The notes: a model not told the origin generated them from the sequence alone. DNA of 64,000 bases from Geodermatophilus dictyosporus (GCF_900115505.1 NZ_FOWQ01000010.1:160544-224543); one strand, 5' to 3'; counted from the stretch's first letter, positions 1 through 7,970 are shown. Numbers and translations: made by a program.

Positions 1-365
1 TGCACCAGGATCCGGGTGTGCGGCAGCGTGAAACGCTTGCCGGGCGTCCCGGCGGTCAGCAGGAACTGCCCCATCGAGGCCGCCATGCCGAACGCGTAGG
101 TGGCGACGTCGCAGCCGATGAACTGCATCGTGTCGTAGACGGCCATGCCGGCGGTGACCGAGCCGCCCGGCGAGTTGACGTACAGGTGGACGTCGCGGTG
201 CGGGTCGTCGGCCGACAGCAGCAGCATCTGCGCGCACAGCTGGTTGGCGACGTCGCCGTCGACCTCCCGGCCGAGCACCAGGATCCGCTCGCTCAGCAGG
301 CGGTCGAAGACGGCGTCCTGCAACGAGCTGTGGCCGTTGCCCTGACGCAGGGTGGGGACGTGCAC
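1..365 (-). CDS. clpP: ATP-dependent Clp protease proteolytic subunit, 3' end outside window
   Basis: Serine peptidase subunit of the cytoplasmic Clp protease. The 121 visible residues hold the N-terminal half of the ClpP fold: FDRLLSERILVLG, the NSPGGSVTAGMA loop that forms the oxyanion region, and GMAASMGQFLLTAGTPGKR with the catalytic Ser in ASMGQ. The catalytic His and Asp would lie beyond the left edge. GTG at 365 was chosen because GGAGG lies about six bases upstream. A ClgR-type site sits about 85 bases further up. Actinobacteria usually carry two or more clpP genes; the window does not show which paralogue this is. Confidence 0.95.
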   Translation of the reverse strand, partial: MHVPTLRQGNGHSSLQDAVFDRLLSERILVLGREVDGDVANQLCAQMLLLSADDPHRDVHLYVNSPGGSVTAGMAVYDTMQFIGCDVATYAFGMAASMGQFLLTAGTPGKRFTLPHTRILV

Positions 366-445
366 GGGGACCTCCGGGGACCGTCGGGAAGGGACGCCCG
401 GAGTCAATCGAGGGCCGGTCGTGAGTGCGCGGCGGAATGGTCCCG

Positions 446-462
446 TTTCGCCATTCGCGCAA
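446..462. promoter_or_regulatory. Candidate ClgR binding site upstream of clpP
   Basis: The sequence TTTCGC-CATTC-GCGCAA matches the ClgR core CGC-N5-GCG described in Streptomyces and Corynebacterium (GTTCGC-N5-GCGAAC type), with 5/6 and 4/6 matches in the half-sites. It lies about 85 bases upstream of the clpP start, a normal activator distance, and clgR is encoded at 45606-46031. The core alone is common in DNA of this composition, so the site needs a binding test. Confidence 0.5.
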
Positions 463-497
463 TTGTTGTGCCGTCGGCGAAAGGGCGTTGACAGCGC

Positions 498-1205
498 TCA
501 GCCGAACGGGTCGGTGGCCGCACGCAGGACCGACGAGGCGGACCCGGTCACGGGCCGGCCGTGGCCGAAGCAGGCGACCTCGACGTCGAGCGCCGCCAGC
601 CGCTGCAGCGAGGCCCACGCCGCCGTCCGGTCGGTGTTGAACGGCCCGAGCACCACCGGTCCGCCGTCCTCGCTCCGGCTGCCGGCGATCGTGTCGCCGG
701 TCAGCAGCACCCCGTGCCGGGGGAGGTGCAGGGCGATGCTGCCCGGCGTGTGCCCGGGCACGCCGAGCACGACGGCCCCGCCGGCCAGGTCGAGGACGTC
801 CCCGTCGTCGAGGGCCTGCACCACCGGTACGGCGGGCGCGGGCCGGACGTCGGCGGAGGCGACGGCGTAGAGGTCCTGCTCGGCCGCGGTGACCACCGGC
901 GGTGGACCGGGGTCCTCGCCGCGCACGACGGCGGCGTCCGCGCGTCCGGCCAGCACCGGGGCGCCCGACCACGCGGCGAGTTCGGCGGCCGAGCCGGAGT
1001 GGTCGGGGTGGGAGTGGGTGAGCACGATGCGGCGCAGGTCGTGACCGCGCAGCCCGAGCTCGTCCAGCGCGGCGCCGACGGCCGGGCCGGTACCGGACAG
1101 GCCGGTGTCGACGAGCGTGGCGCCGTCCTCGTCGTGCCACAGGTAGGCGTTGACGAAGCCCAGCCGCAGGAGGTGCAGGCCGGGCACGACCTCGACCAGG
1201 TCCAT
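498..1205 (-). CDS. MBL-fold metallo-hydrolase
   Basis: Protein of 235 residues with the metallo-beta-lactamase fold: the metal-binding HxHxDH motif is THSHPDHSG (His64, His66, Asp68, His69), followed by GVPGHTPGSIALH and LTGDTIAG, which supply further metal ligands. This is the glyoxalase-II-like/general hydrolase branch; the substrate cannot be read from the sequence. The ATG at 1205 has no Shine-Dalgarno but a TACCGT -10 box six bases upstream, so the mRNA is probably leaderless. It is transcribed away from the upstream epimerase gene's stop with a 39-base gap, and the two may be partly co-transcribed. Confidence 0.85.
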   Translation of the reverse strand: MDLVEVVPGLHLLRLGFVNAYLWHDEDGATLVDTGLSGTGPAVGAALDELGLRGHDLRRIVLTHSHPDHSGSAAELAAWSGAPVLAGRADAAVVRGEDPGPPPVVTAAEQDLYAVASADVRPAPAVPVVQALDDGDVLDLAGGAVVLGVPGHTPGSIALHLPRHGVLLTGDTIAGSRSEDGGPVVLGPFNTDRTAAWASLQRLAALDVEVACFGHGRPVTGSASSVLRAATDPFG

Positions 1206-1211
1206 GCGGCG

Positions 1212-1217
1212 ACGGTA
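1212..1217 (-). promoter_or_regulatory. -10 box of a leaderless promoter (MBL hydrolase)
   Basis: TACCGT on the minus strand, six bases before the ATG at 1205, with no ribosome binding site in between. This is the TANNNT geometry of leaderless actinobacterial promoters. Confidence 0.6.
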
Positions 1218-1244
1218 GGGCGCCGCGTTCGGGTGCGGAGGCGA

Positions 1245-2222
1245 TCAGCGCACGGTGTAGGGCCCGGTCGGCTCCGCGTGGTAGCCCTTCGCGCCGACCG
1301 CGACCGCGAGCCCGCTGCGCGGCGGCCGGCCCTCGGCGAGCAGGTCCAGTGCCCGGCGGAAGTCGTACTCGGGCGCCCAGCCGAGGTCGGCGCGGGCGGT
1401 GGCGTTGACGTACACCCGGTCGATGCGCGGGAAGAACCGCCAGCCCAGCCGCCGGTAGAGCGCCGCCGCGTCGGGGAACAGCCGGGCGACGACGGCCGGG
1501 GCGTCGGTGCGCAGCTCGGCGAGGTGCTCGGGCCGGAACGGCGTGGTCGCGCTGACGACGTAGCGCGCGAACCCCAGGGCCGGCGCGCGCTCCAGCGCGG
1601 CGCGGTGCGCGGAGACGACGTCGGCGAGGTCCACGCGCCGGGAGAGCAGCTCGTCGACCTTGGCGTTGTCGTCGGCGTAGGCGGCGCGGACGTCGTCGGC
1701 GTCGTCACCCTCCGGGAAGAACCGCGCGGTGCGCAGCACCACGACCGGCAGGCCGGTGTCGCGGGCGACGAGCTCGCACAGGTCCTCGGCGGCGACCTTG
1801 GTGGCGCCGTAGACGTTGCGCACGCGCGGCGGCACCGCCTCGGTGATCCACGCGGCCGGCTCACCGGGCGGGGGGACCAGCGCGCGGCCGAAGGCGCTCG
1901 TGGTGCTCGTGACCACGACCCGGCCGACACCGGCGGCCGCGGCCTCCTCGAGCACGGTGAGCGTGCCGGTGACGTTGGTGTCGACGAAGGCCTGCCGGTC
2001 GTGCGTGCCGAGGTGCGGCTTGTGCAGCGTGGCGGTGTGCACCACGGCGTCGGCACCGGCCAGCGCCGCCCGGACGGCGGCCCGGTCGGTGACGGAGGCG
2101 ACGACGTCGGTCCACCGCGACGGTGCGACGTCGAGGCCGCGGACGTCCTCCCCCGCCGCGCGCAGCACCCGCACCAGCGCCTCGCCGAGGTGTCCCGAGC
2201 TGCCGGTCACGAGCACCGCCAC
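1245..2222 (-). CDS. NAD-dependent epimerase/dehydratase family protein
   Basis: Extended short-chain dehydrogenase/reductase of 325 residues. The N-terminal dinucleotide site is VLVTGSSGHLGEALVRVL, and the catalytic YxxxK is in NVYGATKVAAEDL. STTSAFGRALVPP is the serine-containing strand. Conserved acid residues and the D-V-A-P segment after strand two fit NAD(P) binding. The open frame extends far upstream, but homology begins at this GTG (2222), directly before VLVTG. Substrate unknown; nucleotide-sugar or other carbonyl substrates are typical of the family. Confidence 0.85.
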   Translation of the reverse strand: MAVLVTGSSGHLGEALVRVLRAAGEDVRGLDVAPSRWTDVVASVTDRAAVRAALAGADAVVHTATLHKPHLGTHDRQAFVDTNVTGTLTVLEEAAAAGVGRVVVTSTTSAFGRALVPPPGEPAAWITEAVPPRVRNVYGATKVAAEDLCELVARDTGLPVVVLRTARFFPEGDDADDVRAAYADDNAKVDELLSRRVDLADVVSAHRAALERAPALGFARYVVSATTPFRPEHLAELRTDAPAVVARLFPDAAALYRRLGWRFFPRIDRVYVNATARADLGWAPEYDFRRALDLLAEGRPPRSGLAVAVGAKGYHAEPTGPYTVR

Positions 2223-2418
2223 GCCGACACCCTGGCACGGGTCGTGCCCGCGGCCGGTGCCGGTCCGCTGCGCCTCCCTCGGTCCCGGCAGCAGCGTTCG
2301 GAGGGTGGACGACCCGGACCGGGTGTAACGCTCCGAGCAGAGCGACGAGGAGCAGCGACCGGCGTCCCCGGGGGAGGACCCCGGTGGGCCGGGTGCGTCG
2401 CCCGAGCTCGGCGAGGTC

Positions 2419-3102
2419 ATGGGACAGGTGGCCCGATCGCTGCAGGAGGAGCACGGCGACGTCGACGCGACGCTGGCGGCCATCACGTCCGCGGCGGTGT
2501 CGTCGGTGCCGGGGACCGACGCGTGCGGGATCTCGCTGGTCATCGGCAAGCGGCGGGTGGAGTCGCGGGCACCGACCAGCGACCTGCCGCGCGACATGGA
2601 CCGGTTGCAGGACGAGCTGGGCGAGGGCCCGTGCCTGACGTCGGTGCAGACGCAGCACAGCGTCCGGGTCGACGACGTCCGCGGCGAACGGCGGTGGCCT
2701 CGCTTCGCCGAGCAGGCCGCCGGCCGTGGGCTGGGCAGTCTGCTGTCGTTCCAGTTGTTCGTCACCGGGGACAACCTGGGCCCGCTCAACCTCCACGCCG
2801 GCGAACCGCACGCCTTCGACGAGGAGGCCGAGTCCGTCGGCCTGGTCTTCGCCAGCCACGCGTCCATCGCGCTGGCCGGCGCCCAGCAGGAGGACCGGCT
2901 GCGCACGGCGATCAGCACCCGGGACGTCATCGGCCAGGCGAAGGGCATCCTCATGGAGCGCGTCAAGCTGACCGCCGACCAGGCCTTCACCGTGCTGGTG
3001 CGCGCCTCCTCGCACCCCAACCGCAGGCTGGGCGACATCGCCGAGGAGCTGACCGCCACCGGCGTGCTGCCTCAGCCGCGCGATCCGGGGGGCGGCGGCT
3101 GA
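2419..3102 (+). CDS. GAF and ANTAR domain-containing RNA-binding regulator
   Basis: Protein of 227 residues. Residues about 15-155 form a GAF-like sensor domain (GISLVIGKRR ... LGPLNLHAGEPHAF), and residues about 165-220 form the C-terminal ANTAR domain (STRDVIGQAKGILMERVKLTADQAF, followed by the ASS..N.RL..IAEELT helix). ANTAR domains bind paired hexaloop hairpins in mRNA leaders and act as antiterminators. GAF-ANTAR proteins are numerous in actinobacteria, and the ligand is usually unknown. Start ATG 2419 is the first in-frame start near the homology; its ribosome site is weak. A strong hairpin lies just after the stop. Confidence 0.9.
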   Translation: MGQVARSLQEEHGDVDATLAAITSAAVSSVPGTDACGISLVIGKRRVESRAPTSDLPRDMDRLQDELGEGPCLTSVQTQHSVRVDDVRGERRWPRFAEQAAGRGLGSLLSFQLFVTGDNLGPLNLHAGEPHAFDEEAESVGLVFASHASIALAGAQQEDRLRTAISTRDVIGQAKGILMERVKLTADQAFTVLVRASSHPNRRLGDIAEELTATGVLPQPRDPGGGG

Positions 3103-3107
3103 CGGGC

Positions 3108-3143
3108 GCCGGCACCTGCCCCGGACGGACGGCAGGTGCCGGC
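3108..3143. terminator. Hairpin between convergent ANTAR and DUF4396 genes
   Basis: Perfect 13-bp inverted repeat (3108-3120 and 3131-3143, arm GCCGGCACCTGCC) with a ten-base loop, in the 48 bases between two convergent stop codons. It is placed to end transcription in both directions. No U-tract, as is usual for this GC content. Confidence 0.75.
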
Positions 3144-3150
3144 ACCGCGG

Positions 3151-3720
3151 TCAGTGGTGCCCGTGCCGGACCTGGTCCGCACCGTGGGCGTCGGCGGTCC
3201 GGCGGTCGCCGTCCTCGTGCGTGCCGCCGTGCCCGCCGCCGTGCCCGCCGCCGTGGTAGGCGTGGACGACGGCGTGGCCCTTGCCGCGGCTGATCAGCCA
3301 ACGGTTGACCGGCACGGTGACGACGAACGCCACCGCGAGCGCGAAGGCCAGCGCGCCCCAGAACAGCCAGCTGTCGAGGTGGGCCTCCATCGCACCGGGC
3401 ACCAGCAGCATGATCGCGTTGTCGACGACCTCCATGACGGTGATGGAGAGGGTGTCGGCGGCCAGTGCGATCGGGATGGCCGCGCGCAGGGACAGGCCCG
3501 ACCGCATGACCGGGCCGATGGTGAACGCGTAGCCGAACACGAAGGCCAGAGCGACGGCGAGCGCGATCGTCTGCACGTCGGACCAGCCGAGGGCGGTCCC
3601 GATGACCATGCCGAGGACCTCGCCGATGGCGCAGCCGGTGAGGCAGTGCAGCGTGGCCGAGACCGCCAGGCGGGTCAGGGCGCGGCCCGTGGGGCGCTGG
3701 GTGTGCGTCGAGTGGTCCAT
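3151..3720 (-). CDS. DUF4396 membrane protein with histidine-rich tail
   Basis: Integral membrane protein of 189 residues with about four hydrophobic segments (LHCLTGCAIGEVLGMVIG, IALAVALAFVFGYAFTIG, IPIALAADTLSITVMEVVD, LFWGALAFALAVAFVVTVPV), matching the DUF4396 pattern. Conserved Cys/Gly and the MEVVDN segment lie inside or beside the helices. The last 44 residues carry ten histidines in GGGH-like repeats, a plausible metal-binding tail. ATG 3720 is preceded by GAGGAG at good spacing; upstream ORF extension has no homology. A perfect CsoR-type palindrome lies 68 bases upstream, so copper-responsive expression is likely. Function of the family is not established. Confidence 0.85.
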   Translation of the reverse strand: MDHSTHTQRPTGRALTRLAVSATLHCLTGCAIGEVLGMVIGTALGWSDVQTIALAVALAFVFGYAFTIGPVMRSGLSLRAAIPIALAADTLSITVMEVVDNAIMLLVPGAMEAHLDSWLFWGALAFALAVAFVVTVPVNRWLISRGKGHAVVHAYHGGGHGGGHGGTHEDGDRRTADAHGADQVRHGHH

Positions 3721-3787
3721 CTCTGCTCCTCGGTCGGACGTCGGACGGGTGCGGCCCCTTCTCGGCCGCTCCCCCGTCGACATCCCA

Positions 3788-3810
3788 TTGATACCCCTAG
3801 GGGGTATCAA
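3788..3810. promoter_or_regulatory. CsoR-type operator upstream of DUF4396 gene
   Basis: Perfect inverted repeat with 10-bp arms (TTGATACCCC / GGGGTATCAA) around a three-base centre TAG. The core ATACCCCTAGGGGGTAT is the class of G/C-flanked palindrome bound by CsoR/RcnR-family repressors in actinobacteria and other Gram-positives. It is also AT-richer than its surroundings, which fits a promoter region. No csoR gene is in the window. Confidence 0.75.
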
Positions 3811-3888
3811 GCGCAAGGGTCGTCCGCCCCCGTGCCGGGTGCGGCCGGCGGGCCCGCGAGCAGCTGACCGCCCAGCCCGCAGACGCCA

Positions 3889-3919
3889 CCGCCCCGGCCG
3901 CACGAGGCGGCCGGGGCGG
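3889..3919. terminator. GC-rich hairpin in the DUF4396-nrdJ gap
   Basis: Perfect 13-bp stem (3889-3901 with 3907-3919) and a five-base loop, about 117 bases beyond the nrdJ stop. The gap 3721-4035 holds no gene; it carries the CsoR-type operator and two hairpins, of which this is the outer one. Probably a second, backup terminator for the nrdRJ transcript. Confidence 0.55.
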
Positions 3920-3982
3920 CGGGGTGCTCAGGAGCGTGACGCGAGCGTCCGGTACGCGGCGGTCGGACCGGTACCCCGGCGC

Positions 3983-4028
3983 GCCCGCCGGGACGTCCCG
4001 CGAGCAGTCGGAGGACGTCCCGGCGGGC
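3983..4028. terminator. Terminator of nrdR-nrdJ operon
   Basis: Perfect 16-bp inverted repeat (3983-3998 with 4013-4028) around a 14-base loop, ending eight bases before the nrdJ stop codon on the minus strand. Position and strength fit an intrinsic terminator lacking a U-run. Confidence 0.75.
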
Positions 4029-4035
4029 CGCGCCG

Positions 4036-6912
4036 TCAGCTGCAGCCGCTCGTGGAGCCGCAGCCCTCGCAGACGTAGCAGCTGCCGGCCGGGCGCATCT
4101 TCGTGCCGCAGGTCATGCACAGCGGCGCGTCGGTGGCGGTCCCGGTGACCAGCTCGAGCAGCTCGGCCGAGGAGTGCGCCTCCTTGACCGGCTTCCCGGC
4201 GACCTCCGGCTTGACCGGGCCCTCGGTCGGCACCGAGCTGCGCAGCGCCTCGACGTCGACCTCCTCCTCCTCGACGACGTCCGCGGTGGAGGCCGAGCCG
4301 CCGTAGCTGCCCGACACCTGCGCGGCGCGCTCCTCGGCGCTGAAGATGCCCAGGGTGGCCCGGGTCTCGACCGGCAGGTGGTCGAGGGCCAGGCGCCGGA
4401 AGATGTAGTCCATCACCGACTGGGCGATCCGGATGTCGGGGTCGTCGGTCATGCCGGCCGGCTCGAAGCGCATGTTGGTGAACTTCTGGATGTAGGTCTC
4501 CAGCGGCACACCGTGCTGCAGGGCGATCGAGATGCCGATCGAGAAGGCGTCCATGACACCGGCCAGGGTCGAGCCCTGCTTGCCCAGCTTGAGGAACACC
4601 TCGCCGAGGCTGCCGTCCTCGTACATCCCGGCGGTCATGTAGCCCTCGGCGCCGGCGACGCTGAACGACGTCGTCATGCTCTGCCGCTTCTTGGGCAGCC
4701 GGCGGCGCACCGGGTGCGACGTGGTGGCGACCGGGGCCGCCTCGGCCTCGACCTTGGCCCCACCGTCGGCCGTGGCCTTCTTGGCCTTGGCGTCGGACAG
4801 GGGCTGGCCGACCTTGCAGTTGTCGCGGTAGATCGCCAGCGCCTTGAGGCCGAGCTTCCAGCCCTGGAAGTAGATGTTCTCGACGTCCTCGACGGTCGCC
4901 GTCTCCGGCATGTTGACCGTCTTGCTGATCGCGCCGGAGATGAACGGCTGCACCGCGGCCATCATCCGGACGTGGCCCATCGGGGAGATGGCCCGCTCGC
5001 CCATCGCGCAGTCGAAGACCTCGTAGTGCTCCGGGCGCAGGCTCGGGGCGTCGACGACGTGGCCGTGCTCCGCGATGAACTCGACGATCGCCTCGACCTG
5101 CTCGTCCTGGTAGCCGAGGCTCTTCAGCGCCCGCGGGACCGTCTGGTTGACGATCTGCATGGACCCGCCGCCGACCAGCTTCTTGTACTTGACCAGCGAG
5201 AAGTCCGGCTCGATGCCGGTCGTGTCGCAGTCCATCATGAAGCCGATGGTGCCGGTGGGGGCCAGCACCGAGGCCTGCGCGTTGCGCCAGCCGTGGTCGG
5301 CGCCGATCTCCAGGCACTCCTGCCACTGGGCGGTGGCCACGCGCAGCACGTCGGCGTCGTCGGCGCCGACCGGGCGGATGGCGTCGTTGGCCGCGGCGTG
5401 CTTGCGCATCACGCGGCTGTGGGCGTCGGCGTTGCGGGCGAAGCCCTCGTAGGCGCCGACGATGCCGGCCAGCTCGGCCGAGCGCCGGTAGGCGGTGCCG
5501 GTCATCAGCGACGTGATCGCCGCGGCCAGCGTCTGGCCGCCGCGCGAGTCGTAGGCGTGGCCGGTCGCCATGAGCAGGGCGCCCAGGTTGGCGTAGCCGA
5601 TGCCCAGCTGCCGGTAGGCGCGGGTCGTCTCGCCGATCGGCTCGGTCGGGAAGTCGGCGAAGCAGATGGAGATGTCCATCGCCGTGATGACGATCTCGAC
5701 CGCCTTGACGAAGGTCCGGGCGTCGAAGGTCCCGTCGTCCTTCAGGAACTTCATGAGGTTCAGCGACGCCAGGTTGCACGAGCTGTTGTCCAGGCTCATG
5801 TACTCCGAGCAGGGGTTGGACGCGTTGATCCGCCCGGTCTCGGGGTTGGTGTGCCAGTCGTTGATCGTGTCGTCGTACTGGATGCCGGGGTCGGCGCACT
5901 CCCATGCGGCCTTCGTGACCTTGCGGAACAGGTCCTTGGCGTCGACGGACTCGATCACCGAGCCGTCGAGACGCGAGCGCAGGCCGAAGTCGGTGCCGTC
6001 CTCCACCGCGCGCATGAACTCGTCGGAGACGCGGACGGAGTTGTTGGCGTTCTGGTACTGGACGCTGGTGATGTCCCGGCCGCCGAGGTCCATGTCGTAC
6101 CCGGCGTCGCGCAGCGCGCGGATCTTGTCCTCCTCGCGCGCCTTGGTCTCGATGAACTCCTCGATGTCGGGGTGGTCGATGTCGAGGACGACCATCTTGG
6201 CTGCGCGCCGGGTGGCCCCGCCGGACTTGATCGTCCCGGCGGAGGCGTCGGCGCCGCGCATGAAGCTGACCGGGCCCGAGGCGGTGCCGCCGGAGGACAG
6301 CAGCTCCTTGGACGAGCGGATCCGGGAGAGGTTCAGGCCGGCGCCCGAGCCGCCCTTGAAGATCAGCCCCTCCTCCCGGTACCAGTTGAGGATCGAGTCC
6401 ATCGTGTCGTCGACGGCGAGGATGAAGCAGGCGCTGACCTGCTGCGGCGCGCTGGTGCCGACGTTGAACCACACGGGGCTGTTGAAGCTGAACACCTGGT
6501 GCAGCAGCATCCAGGTCAGCTCGTGCTCGAAGACCTCGGCGTCGCCCTCGCTGGCGAAGTAGCCGTGCTCGCGGCCGGCGGCGCCGTAGGTGAGCACCAC
6601 GCGGTCGATCAGCTGGCGCAGGCTGCTCTCGCGCTGCGGGGTGCCGACGGCGCCGCGGAAGTACTTCGTGGTGACGATGTTGGTGGCGTTGATGCTCCAC
6701 TCGGCGGGGAACTCCACGCCGCGCTGCTCGAAGTTGACCGAGCCGTCACGCCAGTTGGTCATGACGACGTCGCGCCGCTCCCAGGTCACCTCGTCGTACG
6801 GGTGCACCCCGGCGGTGGTGTAGACCCGCTTGACCTTCAGGCCCTTCCCCCTGGTCGGCGCCTTGGCGGCCCGACGCGTGCGGCCTGACAAGCGGTCCTC
6901 GATCTCGGTCAC
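4036..6912 (-). CDS. nrdJ: Vitamin B12-dependent (class II) ribonucleotide reductase
   Basis: Adenosylcobalamin-dependent reductase that makes deoxyribonucleotides in the cytoplasm, with or without oxygen. The 958 residues match the usual NrdJ length. Visible motifs: NSPVWFNVG, SACFILAVDDTMDSI, the substrate/radical-site NPCSEYMSLDNSSCNLASL, GTIGFMMDCDTTGIEPD, and a TSCPD-like region (GSTLAGVMDAFSIGISIAL). The C-terminus has a cysteine cluster (CMTCGTKM..CYVCEGCG) typical of the redox/zinc tail. GTG 6912 is chosen because GAGGGAG lies seven bases upstream; an ATG at 6960 lacks a site. It follows nrdR in one operon, with a tandem repeat in the 144-base gap. No intein is seen. Confidence 0.96.
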   Translation of the reverse strand: MTEIEDRLSGRTRRAAKAPTRGKGLKVKRVYTTAGVHPYDEVTWERRDVVMTNWRDGSVNFEQRGVEFPAEWSINATNIVTTKYFRGAVGTPQRESSLRQLIDRVVLTYGAAGREHGYFASEGDAEVFEHELTWMLLHQVFSFNSPVWFNVGTSAPQQVSACFILAVDDTMDSILNWYREEGLIFKGGSGAGLNLSRIRSSKELLSSGGTASGPVSFMRGADASAGTIKSGGATRRAAKMVVLDIDHPDIEEFIETKAREEDKIRALRDAGYDMDLGGRDITSVQYQNANNSVRVSDEFMRAVEDGTDFGLRSRLDGSVIESVDAKDLFRKVTKAAWECADPGIQYDDTINDWHTNPETGRINASNPCSEYMSLDNSSCNLASLNLMKFLKDDGTFDARTFVKAVEIVITAMDISICFADFPTEPIGETTRAYRQLGIGYANLGALLMATGHAYDSRGGQTLAAAITSLMTGTAYRRSAELAGIVGAYEGFARNADAHSRVMRKHAAANDAIRPVGADDADVLRVATAQWQECLEIGADHGWRNAQASVLAPTGTIGFMMDCDTTGIEPDFSLVKYKKLVGGGSMQIVNQTVPRALKSLGYQDEQVEAIVEFIAEHGHVVDAPSLRPEHYEVFDCAMGERAISPMGHVRMMAAVQPFISGAISKTVNMPETATVEDVENIYFQGWKLGLKALAIYRDNCKVGQPLSDAKAKKATADGGAKVEAEAAPVATTSHPVRRRLPKKRQSMTTSFSVAGAEGYMTAGMYEDGSLGEVFLKLGKQGSTLAGVMDAFSIGISIALQHGVPLETYIQKFTNMRFEPAGMTDDPDIRIAQSVMDYIFRRLALDHLPVETRATLGIFSAEERAAQVSGSYGGSASTADVVEEEEVDVEALRSSVPTEGPVKPEVAGKPVKEAHSSAELLELVTGTATDAPLCMTCGTKMRPAGSCYVCEGCGSTSGCS

Positions 6913-6971
6913 GAGCTCTCCCTCGGTGAGTGGTGAGGCGGCTGGGGAAGAGAGCCGCACTCTGTCTAGCG

Positions 6972-7039
6972 GGTGGTGCTGACGGTTCCGGTGGTGCTGA
7001 CGGTCCGGTGGTGCTGACGGTCCGGTGGTGCTGACGGCC
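6972..7039. repeat. Four tandem copies of a 17-18 bp repeat between nrdR and nrdJ
   Basis: Units GGTGGTGCTGACGGTTCC (6972-6989), then two identical 17-base copies (6990-7006, 7007-7023) and a final GGTGGTGCTGACGGCC (7024-7039). The repeat lies after the nrdR stop and before the nrdJ ribosome site, so it is transcribed but not translated. Array length could vary between strains by slippage. Confidence 0.9.
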
Positions 7040-7056
7040 GGGTCGGTGGGCGGCGG

Positions 7057-7602
7057 TCAGCCGTCGCGGGCGGACGACGGGCTGCGGGCGCTCCCCCGGC
7101 GGCGGGGCGCCGGGGGCTCGATCTGCAGCCCGGGCAGCGGCGGGGTGCCACCGCGGTGGTGGCGCATCCGCAGCTCGGTGATCTCCTGCTCGAAGTCCTC
7201 CACGGAGCTGAAGGCGCGGTAGACGCTGGCGAACCGGAGGTAGGCCACCTCGTCGAGCTCCCGCAGCGGCTGGAGGATGGCCAGCCCCACCTCGTTGCTG
7301 GGGACCTCGGCCACGCCGCTGGCGCGGATGGCGTCCTCCACCTGCTGGGCGAGCTGGTGCAGCTGGTCCTCGTCGACCGGCCGTCCCTGGCAGGCGCGGC
7401 GGACGCCCGCCACGACCTTCGACCGGTTGAACGGCTCGCTGACGCCGCTGCGCTTGACCACGGCGAGCACCGCCTCCTCCACGGTCGTGAAGCGGCGGCC
7501 GCAGGCCGGGCACGAGCGGCGGCGGCGGGTGGTGGCCCCCTCGTCGGCCTCGCGCGAGTCGATCACCCGGCTGTCGGGGTTGTGGCAGAACGGGCAGCGC
7601 AC
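7057..7602 (-). CDS. nrdR: Transcriptional repressor NrdR
   Basis: Repressor of ribonucleotide reductase genes that senses ATP/dATP. Of 181 residues, 1-45 form the zinc ribbon (CPFC at 3-6 and CPAC...RRFTTVE) and about 46-140 the ATP-cone ([24 protein letters not shown], then [11 protein letters not shown]). The last 30 residues are a low-complexity Arg/Pro/Ser tail beyond the normal 150-residue family length. GTG 7602 has an almost perfect ribosome site, GGAGGTGATC. It heads the nrdR-nrdJ operon, and NrdR boxes lie upstream, which implies autoregulation. Confidence 0.97.
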   Translation of the reverse strand: MRCPFCHNPDSRVIDSREADEGATTRRRRSCPACGRRFTTVEEAVLAVVKRSGVSEPFNRSKVVAGVRRACQGRPVDEDQLHQLAQQVEDAIRASGVAEVPSNEVGLAILQPLRELDEVAYLRFASVYRAFSSVEDFEQEITELRMRHHRGGTPPLPGLQIEPPAPRRRGSARSPSSARDG

Positions 7603-7606
7603 TGCG

Positions 7607-7616
7607 GATCACCTCC
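7607..7616 (-). promoter_or_regulatory. Strong ribosome binding site of nrdR
   Basis: GGAGGTGATC, fully complementary to the 3' end of 16S rRNA, four bases before the GTG start. It fixes the nrdR start and suggests efficient translation of the repressor. Confidence 0.85.
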
Positions 7617-7758
7617 CTCCGCGGACGGTGGTGCCGGCGGCCGGACGGGACTCACGGGGAGCTCGCTCGACGTCGACGTGTGGACTCCCCTGGGGACATC
7701 CGGTGGATGTCGGGGGGAGGTCCTGAGGACGGCCTGTGGACGACTTACGGCGGGACAA

Positions 7759-7774
7759 CTACTAGATGTAGTAG
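7759..7774. promoter_or_regulatory. NrdR box 1
   Basis: Sixteen-base palindrome CTACTA-GATG-TAGTAG, fitting the NrdR box form acaCwA-xATx-TwGtgt. It lies 157 bases upstream of the nrdR start. The 428-base gap 7603-8030 holds no gene; it carries this box, a weaker second box and a hairpin at its far end. Confidence 0.75.
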
Positions 7775-7790
7775 GACCCTAGGTCGCCGA

Positions 7791-7806
7791 ACACAAGATC
7801 TGCAAG
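7791..7806. promoter_or_regulatory. NrdR box 2 (degenerate)
   Basis: ACACAAGATCTGCAAG keeps a good left half-site and the GATC centre but a poor right half. Its centre is 32 bases from that of box 1, the usual three-turn spacing of paired NrdR boxes, which is the main reason for calling it. Confidence 0.55.
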
Positions 7807-7970
7807 CCGAAAGCGGGCGTGTCTCTTCCGCCGAGACGCGCTCGTGACCCAGTGGTGACCACGCGCGAGCACGGTCCCCACCCGTCACACGACACGCCGG
7901 GGCACCCCGCGTGTCGGCGCGCACGCCACCGCGGGGCGGTGTAGACGCCCCTCCCCCGGACACGCGACGA

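Noticed and set aside
561..3293. 910-codon plus-strand open frame
   Set aside because: Low-complexity Arg/Gly/Ala shadow of real genes on both strands; no domain or ribosome site.
3889..4030. Palindromes after nrdJ as a mobile-element end or attachment site
   Set aside because: Position right after the stop, stem strength and absence of integrase or target duplication fit terminators.
6913..7056. Cobalamin riboswitch before nrdJ
   Set aside because: I could not find a B12-box or the four-way core in this 144-base region; the tandem repeat is the only structure.
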